Shown in pieces: positions 42,328 through 49,383 of a DNA stretch of 64,000 bases (its first letter is position 1; every line of letters begins with the position of its first letter). The DNA is from G963665815 sp942492065 (GTDB lineage Bacteria > Cloacimonadota > Cloacimonadia > Cloacimonadales > JAIOQZ01), in assembly GCA_942492065.1 (NCBI GenBank), contig CALODV010000008.1:620001-684000 (forward strand), given 5' to 3'. The notes beneath the pieces were generated by a model. The model was not told the DNA's origin and ran no database searches. It saw only the letters and a program-made list of their open reading frames with translations. The position numbers and the translations under genes were made by a program.

Positions 42328-44889
42328 TTAAAATTTCCAGTCTAACTGAACGAATACTGATCTTTCAGTTACTTTTAATTCACCACCGTTAGCTGAAGAT
42401 TCAAGCTCTTCGTTGGTCCAGGTTCTTAAGTCAAGAACCTGTGTTTTATATGATTTTATTTTATATTTAAGTTTTACATAAAGATTGTTGGATATTCTGT
42501 CATGGAGAGTAATCCAGTATTTTGTACCGCCTTCACCCATAAAGTCAATTTCCATATCTTCATAATCCCAGTGACTGATACCGTTTCCATCCCACATAAC
42601 GAACGAACCCTGAACTTTAAGGTCATCATTGAAGTTGTGAATGTAATCTACAAGAACATAGTCACCGCGCATCAGAACATTACCGGATACTCTTGTGTTT
42701 TGTCCATCAGGATCAGCATTATTGAAAAGGTAGTTATATGGAGGCATGTGAACCTGATTGTATCTGTATTCTACAGAAAGTTGATCGTATCTGGAAAGAT
42801 TAGCTGTGACTTTCATAGTGATTTCGTCAGTTGTGGATTTTGATCTGTCAGCATCATTATTGTGACGGTTTACCTGATGCTTGTATTTTAATCTGTATCT
42901 GAGCGGGTGAGAAGGTCTGTATTCGAGTTCTCCCTGGAATCTTACGGATTTTCTTAAATCAGATTTTCTTTCCCAAACATCAATATAAGCGTGATTAAGG
43001 GTCAATGATTTGGTGAATTTATATCTTGTCTGGAAGAAGAATCCTCTTTCTGCCTGTGGTTGTACAGAGTTCTCATACAGATCTTGAAGCTCAGGATTTG
43101 TCAGAATATGTGAGTATTTATCAAAGACTGTATCATCGAATTTCTGGTGCTCGGAAAAACCTCTGTTATAAGGATTGTCGTAGCCCAGATCGTAGTCTCT
43201 GTACATCATGAGGAAATTAAGGTTTTCATATTGAGTATAAATTGATGAAACAATAGCTTTCGGATCATCAGCAATTTTAAGGAATTTACCGTCTTTCTCC
43301 ATTTCAGCATATTCACCCTGAAAAGCTACATTATTAATAACAGTCCTCCAGTCGAATCCGTATACTCTTCTGTAGTTTCTGCTGTAGTCATCTGTTTTTG
43401 TTGAATAAAGAGACTGAATCTCCGCATCAGTAGACTTAACTTTTTCCTTGTCTGCTTCAGATATAAGAATACTGTTAAAAAGAAGGTCAGGATCTTCTGC
43501 CACATAGAAATGTCTGTCATACAGCATTTCGTAACCGGATAACCCGATAGAAGAGCCAACCATAGGCTCGTATTCTACATGATAACCAAGTACTTTTTCT
43601 TCGAGGGCATCTTTTACGGGAGCAAGCTTATATCCGCTTGAATTGGATTCTGTATCATAGTCAGATCTGACTGTTGATGATATGTATGTAAGAACCATAT
43701 CTTTATTGTTCTTGGAATTTCCGTCATCACCACCGAAAAGACTGTCTGCGTTACTGTCATAGAGTACAGCGTCTTTTTTATCTATGGAACCGAAAATAAC
43801 AACATTTGTGTTTTTACGTTTCCATTCAACAGCTGCACCTCGTAGAGCATATTCCTGATTCTTGGAAATATCCCCAATAACACCTTTAACTCGATTGCTG
43901 AATCCCATACCGGTGTTTCTGGAGCGGTATTCATCTGTGTTATCCATTACAAGTCCCTGACCGAATGCAACATGATAATTACCGGCATATATATTAACAA
44001 AATTAACATCGTTATTGATCTTATATTTTGCCTGATTACTAACAAAGAATTTGATATCATTCCAGTGTTCGTCGGAGTCCTTATCGAAAATAGATTCTTC
44101 CATTTTCTTTTTCCAGACTGCAATACCGCCATTCCAGCATTTTCCGTATCTGAATCTCATTTTGTTAGCGACTTCCGGAGAATAGTCAGCGACTCTTTTA
44201 GAAACAGAGACAATTGTTTCACCAGAATCTTCAGAGCTGTTATCTTCCTCCTCTTCGCTGTCAAAAGGTTTATCCGCATACTGGAATTGATAGTCGAACG
44301 AGAATTTCTTATCAATTGTTGAAGGTTTGTAACGTACATAATCTCTCATGTTTCTGGCACCAAAATAGGAAATACCGTCAGATTTTCTGAGATCTCTGTA
44401 GTCTTTCACATAATCCTCATTTCTTGTTCTCTTGATTACTGCATATGCATCAATTGGAGTTACTCCGGGAAGATTCATTATGTCCTGCATGAACAGTTCA
44501 TTAATATTTCTCTGATTCATAAGGTAATCAAGATAAAAGTCAGACATTGAACTTTCTTCGGAGTTAAGTCTTTCCAGCTTGTAAGCCAGATCTTCTCTTC
44601 TTTGTTCGGTGTCAGACAATCCCTTGTAATGAGAGATTATAACATAGTCTTTCAGTTTCAGCATTGTTTTCTGATCTATGGATTCAATCTTCTTTAAATC
44701 ATAGATGCTTCTAAAAAATGCTATGTAAGTTCTGTAATCGTAAATATCTTTTGCCTGTTGTTCCGTTATGGGCAGCTGTTTAATCTGCTCAAAAGTTGCT
44801 CTGTTCAAATCGATTTTTTCAATTGATTCAGCAGCAAACAAGGGGAACAGTAGACAAAAGAACATCGTTGCTAAAAAAAGTTTCTTCAT
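42328..44889 (-). CDS. Helix-hairpin-helix protein with outer-membrane-like barrel
   Basis: I place the start at the ATG at 44889 (MKKLFLATMFFCLLFPLFA), giving 853 residues with a clean signal peptide. Residues about 20-180 contain two to three ComEA-like helix-hairpin-helix units (IDLNRATFEQIKQLPITEQQ, IEKIESIDQKTM-like DLKKIESIDQKTMLKLKDYV, then MQDIMNLPGVTPIDAYAVI). Each is a short G-or-Q turn between helices, the fold that binds DNA in ComEA. The remaining 650 residues have strand-rich, aromatic-flanked segments (YRLKYKHQVNRHN, YDQLSVEYRYNQV, NLYVKLKYKIKSYK) and end in F, like a 16- or more-stranded barrel. DNA binding plus outer-membrane location suggests nucleic-acid uptake. Binding is inferred, not shown. 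It is the first gene of an operon with a second barrel and a nucleotidase. Confidence 0.72.
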   Translation of the reverse strand: MKKLFLATMFFCLLFPLFAAESIEKIDLNRATFEQIKQLPITEQQAKDIYDYRTYIAFFRSIYDLKKIESIDQKTMLKLKDYVIISHYKGLSDTEQRREDLAYKLERLNSEESSMSDFYLDYLMNQRNINELFMQDIMNLPGVTPIDAYAVIKRTRNEDYVKDYRDLRKSDGISYFGARNMRDYVRYKPSTIDKKFSFDYQFQYADKPFDSEEEEDNSSEDSGETIVSVSKRVADYSPEVANKMRFRYGKCWNGGIAVWKKKMEESIFDKDSDEHWNDIKFFVSNQAKYKINNDVNFVNIYAGNYHVAFGQGLVMDNTDEYRSRNTGMGFSNRVKGVIGDISKNQEYALRGAAVEWKRKNTNVVIFGSIDKKDAVLYDSNADSLFGGDDGNSKNNKDMVLTYISSTVRSDYDTESNSSGYKLAPVKDALEEKVLGYHVEYEPMVGSSIGLSGYEMLYDRHFYVAEDPDLLFNSILISEADKEKVKSTDAEIQSLYSTKTDDYSRNYRRVYGFDWRTVINNVAFQGEYAEMEKDGKFLKIADDPKAIVSSIYTQYENLNFLMMYRDYDLGYDNPYNRGFSEHQKFDDTVFDKYSHILTNPELQDLYENSVQPQAERGFFFQTRYKFTKSLTLNHAYIDVWERKSDLRKSVRFQGELEYRPSHPLRYRLKYKHQVNRHNNDADRSKSTTDEITMKVTANLSRYDQLSVEYRYNQVHMPPYNYLFNNADPDGQNTRVSGNVLMRGDYVLVDYIHNFNDDLKVQGSFVMWDGNGISHWDYEDMEIDFMGEGGTKYWITLHDRISNNLYVKLKYKIKSYKTQVLDLRTWTNEELESSANGGELKVTERSVFVQLDWKF

Positions 44890-45203
44890 ATAACCTTTCC
44901 AATATTTTTTCAATTCAAACAATGATATTAAGAATTTACTTGTAAAGATATTCTTAAAAAAAATGGTACTCCGGTAAATATCTGAGAGCTTTGCATAATA
45001 GCAAAATCAATCAGACTTAGTATAATGAGATAAAAAAAACTCTGAAGGTGAGAATTCGAATTCATCAGAAACCTTCGTTAGGTGTCTTAGTTTGAGCCAT
45101 GTTTTGCCCCAACACTGAAAATCCCAATTTAGCTAAACAATTTCCTTGACCATTCGTCGCTAATGAACTCAATTTTGCCATATTATGGAGTAAGGAGGAT
45201 GGA
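44890..45203. other. Intergenic region before the Rhs remnants
   Basis: About 310 bp between a minus-strand gene and plus-strand fragments. It must hold the promoter of the helix-hairpin-helix operon, but I cannot single one out. A ribosome site AAGGAGG lies at 45192-45198 just before the first Rhs fragment. Otherwise I see nothing supported. Confidence 0.4.
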
Positions 45204-45383
45204 TTGTATCTGGGAAAAACAGCTTTTGTAGTCCAGAAAAACACATTCTATCCGTTCAGCATGAAAGTTGCCGGAATGTGCTGGCAGACTTCCAGCAGCA
45301 AGTTTATAGGAAAAGACAGAGAAGAGATTGACGAAATGGATCTTGACTGGATATATTGGGAAAAACGGTTCCTTGAAAAGTAA
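45204..45383 (+). pseudogene. Rhs/YD-repeat core fragment 1
   Basis: A TTG at 45204, with AAGGAGG five bases upstream, opens a 59-codon frame. It includes TFYPFSMKVAGMC, then SSSKFIGKDREEID and LDWIYWEKRFLEK before a stop. These match the end of the Rhs repeat-associated core, typically YPFG...NKYLYNGKE...GLDWYDYGARFYDP. The usual continuation LGRW/DP is lost. The frame is too short to be a working protein. Read-out continues 3' with repeats and a second fragment, so this is a remnant of a larger, once-secreted toxin-type gene. Confidence 0.6.
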
Positions 45384-45387
45384 TGAA

Positions 45388-45470
45388 CCTCCTATGATTC
45401 TCGGATTACATCCTACGAATTTCAGAGTTGAGACTCTCGCCTTCAGCTACGAGCTCTTTGCTGGCACTCT
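45388..45470. repeat. Dispersed hairpin repeat, copy A
   Basis: This copy has CTCCTATGATTCTCGGATTA, then GAGACTCTCGCCTTCAGCTA, then CGAGCTCTTTGCTGGCACTC. The 3' half (about 41 bp from 45430) is nearly identical to copy C at 48431, and the 5' half matches copy B at 45541. CTCG and CGAG can pair to a hairpin. It splits the Rhs core between fragment 1 and fragment 2. Confidence 0.6.
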
Positions 45471-45482
45471 CTTGACCCTGCA

Positions 45483-45563
45483 GAGGAGTTTGACAGTCCG
45501 TATGTATATTGCGGGAACAATCCTGCAAATAAACAAGGTGTCTCCTATGGTTCTCGGATTTAA
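45483..45563 (+). pseudogene. Rhs/YD-repeat core fragment 2
   Basis: A 26-codon open stretch reads EEFDSPYVYCGNNPANKQGV. It matches the next part of the Rhs core, commonly SPYVYCGNNPVNRIDPDG. It follows fragment 1 in the order expected in an intact gene, with copy A of the repeat taking the place of the missing residues (LGRWTTVDPLAEKY in typical genes). It stops within repeat copy B. Confidence 0.6.
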
Positions 45564-45612
45564 ATCCTACGAACTTCGGAGTGGAGACTCTCGGACTACC
45601 GTCCTGCGAGCT
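45541..45612. repeat. Dispersed hairpin repeat, copy B
   Basis: This is a second imperfect copy of the 5' part of copy A (CTCCTATGGTTCTCGGATTT, then GGAGACTCTCGG), followed by a different loop (GACTACCGTCCTGCGAGCTC) that still allows CTCG/CGAG pairing. Together with copy A it forms a 50-bp direct repeat, 153 bp apart. Confidence 0.55.
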
Positions 45613-45674
45613 CATAACTAGACGGAGCACTCTCTACAACATATTATCAGGAACAGTATGCCAGATATGCAAGC

Positions 45675-46667
45675 TTGTACCTGCACCCAACAGGTATACA
45701 GAATTGCGGTGATGACTGGAATTATGTACATGAATTTGAACTGGCAATACAGGGCTACCAAATTGATGCCTGTGGTGGCTATGATAATTGGAGTGCTTCT
45801 GTAAGGAGAGAACAGATTGAAGAGAGATTGTATTGGGCTGAGGAGGCGAAGAAGAAGAAAGCTGAAGAGGAAAGGAAAAAAGCAGAGAAGGAAAGAGCTC
45901 AAGGAAGTGATAACAGCACGAGAGGATCTCTTGGACTAGACGACAAAATCTCCGCTGAATTAGATAAAGCTTATGATAACCTTGATACTTCAGATAATTC
46001 AAATAAATTTACAGATGGAAATACTCCCGAATTTCAGCGTCAACTAATGGAACTATATGCAAATGCTGGAATCAATGTCAAATCTATTTTTGGAGATAAA
46101 ATAGATTTTAGTGAAGCTAGTACTTATTCACATTTCAAATTAGCAGGTGATATTAGTAGTAACTTCATGGAAAGAGAAATGGAAGTACACAAATTCATTA
46201 TCAATTTGTATAAGACTGGTGATAAAGAAATTAAAAAATACGCTGAACGCTTAATTCAATCAGAATTTACTCCTTTGGATAATATATTTACAGACATAAA
46301 TAGTTGGACATATAGAGGTATTGATGTTGCATTTTCTAGCAAAATTCGTTCTATAGGTGAAAATAGCTTATCTGGAACGATTTCATTTATTGATCATGAG
46401 CACTATATATATGACGGAGACAAATTCAAGGTAGTTATGAATTCTTTGAGAGCATCAGTGCATGAAAAATGGCATAGGTCTCAATTCATTATGGGTTATT
46501 CAAACGATTTTTCTGATAATTGGTTTTTGGAATTAGATAAGGCTACCTGGTATAGTTATTCTGAATTTGAAACCATAAATACTATGAATAGGATATTTAA
46601 CTACTATAGATCAAGTTACTATCTTAATTCAAATGAAAGAATTATAAGAGTTGGAGACGAATATTAA
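45675..46667 (+). CDS. Candidate toxin module with a HEXXH motif
   Basis: The frame has no ATG at its 5' end; it is open from about 45620 and a TTG at 45675 is the first usable start, without a good ribosome site. It looks like the variable C-terminal module of an Rhs-type protein, cut from its core. Residues 1-45 are aromatic-rich, then a charged coiled linker (EEAKKKKAEEERKKAEKERA, about 55-75), then a globular part to residue 330. The motif VHEKWHRSQ (residues about 260-270) is a zincin HEXXH, and WFLELDKATWYS about 20 residues later could supply the third ligand. That fits a metallopeptidase toxin domain. No known family is assigned. It may be expressed as an orphan module, or be a remnant. 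Confidence 0.55.
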   Translation: MYLHPTGIQNCGDDWNYVHEFELAIQGYQIDACGGYDNWSASVRREQIEERLYWAEEAKKKKAEEERKKAEKERAQGSDNSTRGSLGLDDKISAELDKAYDNLDTSDNSNKFTDGNTPEFQRQLMELYANAGINVKSIFGDKIDFSEASTYSHFKLAGDISSNFMEREMEVHKFIINLYKTGDKEIKKYAERLIQSEFTPLDNIFTDINSWTYRGIDVAFSSKIRSIGENSLSGTISFIDHEHYIYDGDKFKVVMNSLRASVHEKWHRSQFIMGYSNDFSDNWFLELDKATWYSYSEFETINTMNRIFNYYRSSYYLNSNERIIRVGDEY

Positions 46668-46677
46668 TGGAGGAATA

Positions 46678-48312
46678 GTGAAAAGAATTATACTTTTACT
46701 AACTAACTTACATCTACTTATCATAGTATTACATTCAAGTAATCTTGATACTATATTTTCCAAAGAATCCTGCAGTTTAGAAGCAAGGAAGTATACCAAC
46801 ATTATTAGCGACAAGTATGTTGCAGTTGTTATTGATGATTCTACCAGCACTTCCGAGGAGAATCATTTCTCGATGTTTGTTCATGATTTAGACGGTAAGA
46901 TAATTTATGAGACAGAATTCAACTATAGTAGTTCATATGGGCCGATGTATAATGGTGCAACCGCAATTTATGCTGATTCCAATGATAACTTTTATGTCTG
47001 TGGTGAATTTATTGGTGATATTCATATTGCAGGTGTGACCCTACACTCAGAACCTCCTATAAAATACGATTATAGGACATTTAGTTTAACAAAGCAGTTA
47101 AATGAGTTTATTTATCCTTATAGTGGATATATAATGAAGTTCTCAAAAGAAGATGGTCTTGAGTGGGTGATTAAAACGCCTGATACTGTTTTGGGAATTT
47201 CCTTTGATAATGACAACAATGTTTGCGTACTGCAAAAATCAATGATGATCCGTCTTTCATTATATGGAGCAGTATATTCAACAATAAATCAAACAATATC
47301 TGCTATGAAAATAGATAGCAATGGTGTAGTATTAAATGAGTATCATCCCGAGGAAAATGACTCTTTTGTGGAACTATTTTACAGCTGGGATAATTCAGGA
47401 AAACTATACATACTTGGTTACAAAGAAACTTGGTCAGGAGTACACAAAATCTATTTAGCAGTGGGCAATGGAAGTTATTCGACTATGAAACTTTTAAATC
47501 TCAATATTAGTACAAATATGAAAAACAAGCAAATCTATACTGCTTATTTTGATGATTCAGGAGATTTGAAATTCAATATAGATGAAGGTCCCATTGTAAG
47601 AGCCCCTACAAAAGAAAATTTATATGTTAAAATCAGTGGTAAGAAACTATTTCCACCTTACCCTGTTTCATTTACTTACAATATCAAAAGTGGTAAGCTG
47701 ACACATCATTTGAATCTAGGAAATAGCTACAAAGCTAATTTCATATACAAGGTTGGAGACTATGTAGTTGAAAGCAATAGATATATTACATCTGAACAGA
47801 ACTATCCAGTATCCACATTCAAAAAGCTGAAAGAATGGTCAGATTTTAGAAAGTTCACTCCTGATAAAGAAGTAAAACGAAAAGTAATTAAGAATCTAGA
47901 TGGGGTTGAGATTGCCAATCTTGTTGTTGAAGGTGATATTGAGATTTATTCGATACACAAAATCAAAGGGGGATTGTATATAACAGGAGCTTGCGGTGAT
48001 ACAACGATAGTGAATAATTCAAAGATAATTGTTGATAAGGAAAAACCATATATTGAAATGATTATAGATAATAATGGAAATCTCAAACATTTGGCTAAAC
48101 TCAAATACTTCTATAGGAATGCAACCAATAACAACAGTTACTTCAAAATGTTTGGTAGAAAATATATGATTGAAGGGGGTAATCATGCATTTATACCGCA
48201 GATATTATTACCGGAGAAAGGGACAGTTGAATTTAATACCCCAATCAAGTATAATATTCATAAAGTGAAACTTCCAACGAATCCTGAGGGGAATGTATTA
48301 GACATGACTTAA
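46678..48312 (+). CDS. Secreted propeller-like protein, 544 residues
   Basis: I choose the GTG at 46678, preceded by GGAGG with 4-base spacing, as in the gene at 34953. It opens into a signal peptide (VKRIILLLTNLHLLIIVLHS). The mature part has SBBP-type blades with DSNDNFYVCGEFIGDIHIAG, DNSGKLYILGYKE and GGLYITGACGDTTIVN, like periplasmic or surface propellers. It begins 10 bp after the HEXXH gene, so the two are co-transcribed. In Rhs loci the gene after the toxin is often its immunity partner. A 544-residue secreted propeller would be an unusual immunity protein, so this role is only a possibility. It is followed by a tight terminator. Confidence 0.7.
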   Translation: MKRIILLLTNLHLLIIVLHSSNLDTIFSKESCSLEARKYTNIISDKYVAVVIDDSTSTSEENHFSMFVHDLDGKIIYETEFNYSSSYGPMYNGATAIYADSNDNFYVCGEFIGDIHIAGVTLHSEPPIKYDYRTFSLTKQLNEFIYPYSGYIMKFSKEDGLEWVIKTPDTVLGISFDNDNNVCVLQKSMMIRLSLYGAVYSTINQTISAMKIDSNGVVLNEYHPEENDSFVELFYSWDNSGKLYILGYKETWSGVHKIYLAVGNGSYSTMKLLNLNISTNMKNKQIYTAYFDDSGDLKFNIDEGPIVRAPTKENLYVKISGKKLFPPYPVSFTYNIKSGKLTHHLNLGNSYKANFIYKVGDYVVESNRYITSEQNYPVSTFKKLKEWSDFRKFTPDKEVKRKVIKNLDGVEIANLVVEGDIEIYSIHKIKGGLYITGACGDTTIVNNSKIIVDKEKPYIEMIIDNNGNLKHLAKLKYFYRNATNNNSYFKMFGRKYMIEGGNHAFIPQILLPEKGTVEFNTPIKYNIHKVKLPTNPEGNVLDMT

Positions 48313-48313
48313 G

Positions 48314-48336
48314 CCTGCCCCGTGCAGGTTTTTTTT
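48314..48336 (+). terminator. Terminator after the propeller gene
   Basis: The stem CCTGC / GCAGG with a 5-base loop and eight T residues follows directly after the stop codon of the 46678 gene. The stem is short but the T-run is strong. Confidence 0.85.
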
Positions 48337-48341
48337 CATAA

Positions 48342-48500
48342 ATCGGAAAAAACAGAGAAATTATTGACGAACACGGCTTGAACTGGATATATTGGGGTAA
48401 ACGGTTCCTTGACCCGCAAATAGTTTTTGGGAGACTCTCGCCTTCGGCTCCGAGCTCTTTGCTGGCACTCATTAGACCCGGCAGGGCAGATATTTACTGA
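48342..48500 (+). pseudogene. Rhs/YD-repeat core fragment 3
   Basis: A 52-codon stretch reads IGKNREIIDEHGLNWIYWGK, then RFLDPQIVFG, matching the core motif (GKE...DEHGLNWYDYGARFYDPQIGR) more fully than fragment 1, including DPQI. After repeat copy C it loses similarity. The 5' end starts at a stop codon directly after the terminator, so the fragment has no start of its own. Two copies of the same core end, flanking a cargo of toxin module and neighbour, is the pattern left by displaced Rhs C-terminal modules. Confidence 0.6.
48431..48470. repeat. Dispersed hairpin repeat, copy C
   Basis: GAGACTCTCGCCTTCGGCTC followed by CGAGCTCTTTGCTGGCACTC differs from the same part of copy A at only a few positions. 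It lies at the junction between Rhs fragment 3 and the truncated gene downstream. Confidence 0.6.
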
Positions 48501-48531
48501 ACCGAGATATAAGACTCAGGGGTTCAAGAAT

Positions 48532-48867
48532 ATGGTGGTTCTGATTTCAGATTGCTATCCTGAACCAATTACCGGCAAGTATGAGAATATGCTGGATGAA
48601 CCGTCTTACAAGGCTGTGGAGCAATCTGTTAAACTTCTTGACAGCAATAAGATCAGTCTTATGATTATTAATCCGATTAAACCTGTCGGGAAAATACAGT
48701 GGGGTAAAAAGCTTGTGGAAAAATTGAAGCTATATGAGAATGTCAAATATATTGAACTGGATACAAAGTACTCAAGCACAGCTTTTGGTGAAGAAAAGGC
48801 TTTGATAAAAGAATCTGAATTACAGAAAGTATGTGATTCAATGCTGGAGATAAAGATCACACTCTGA
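48532..48867 (+). pseudogene. Truncated gene, possible VWA-domain C-terminal part
   Basis: The frame is open from upstream but the sequence before about 48495 is repeat DNA, so only the 3' end of an older gene remains. The ATG at 48532 gives 111 residues beginning MVVLISDCYPEPITGKYENM. The pattern VVLISD, then a helix KAVEQSVKLLDSNKISLMII and a late strand YENVKYIELD, resembles the C-terminal half of von Willebrand A domains of the Mg-chelatase type. The MIDAS DxSxS part would lie in the missing 5' half. It is 17 bp before the alkyltransferase-like gene. A short functional protein is not excluded. Confidence 0.45.
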
Positions 48868-48884
48868 TAGTAAGGAGATTAGGA

Positions 48885-49187
48885 ATGACAGAGTTTACAG
48901 AAAATGTTATCAAGATAGTAAAGTCTATCCCGAAAGGGAAAGTTGCCACATACGGACAAATTGCAGCTATGGCTGGAAGTGTTATGGCTGCCAGACAGGT
49001 TGTGAGGGTGCTGAGGTCCTGTTCCGAAAAACATCAATTGCCCTGGCACAGAGTGATTAATAGTAAGGGAGAGGTTGTCATCAAAGACCCTGAAGGCAAT
49101 TTCATTCAGCAGAATTTACTTAAGGATGAAGGAATAGAGGTTATTAATGGTAAGGTGGATTTGAATCAGTTCCGCTGGGAGAGCTGA
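48885..49187 (+). CDS. Alkyltransferase-like DNA-binding protein
   Basis: The 100-residue protein has the DNA-binding domain of O6-alkylguanine transferases (VKSIPKGKVATYGQIAAMAG, and ARQVVRVL with the arginine finger Arg37). The catalytic motif PCHRV is PWHRV here (Trp54 in place of Cys). It is therefore an ATL protein, which binds alkylated bases without removing them and hands the lesion to nucleotide excision repair. The length fits ATLs, which lack the N-terminal half of transferases. AAGGAG is present just upstream. The closest 5' neighbour is the truncated gene. Confidence 0.92.
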   Translation: MTEFTENVIKIVKSIPKGKVATYGQIAAMAGSVMAARQVVRVLRSCSEKHQLPWHRVINSKGEVVIKDPEGNFIQQNLLKDEGIEVINGKVDLNQFRWES

Positions 49188-49383
49188 TTTGATACTTTTT
49201 TAAAGAATTCTACAGTTTTGCTGAATTGACCGCTTTTTGAATAGATACTGATATTTGGTTTTCGAATCTGTTATTATGGTAGATGGATATACATTTTCAA
49301 AGTAATTTACTTGTTTTTATTGTTTATAATGCTAAATTTTAATTTAGACCTCACTAAGAACAGAGTTTGGAAGGAAATTCAAT

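Noticed and set aside
45388..45612. CRISPR-like array, because of two direct repeats of about 50 bp.
   Set aside because: There are only two imperfect copies with a coding fragment between them, no regular spacers and no cas genes.
45675..46667. A DUF4157-like or other named metallopeptidase assignment for the HEXXH module.
   Set aside because: Only the HEXXH and a possible Glu are seen; I cannot match the surrounding residues to a named family without a search.
46678..48312. Immunity protein of the adjacent toxin-like module.
   Set aside because: Position fits, but a secreted propeller of over 500 residues is unlike known immunity proteins. Left as a possibility in the annotation, not a call.
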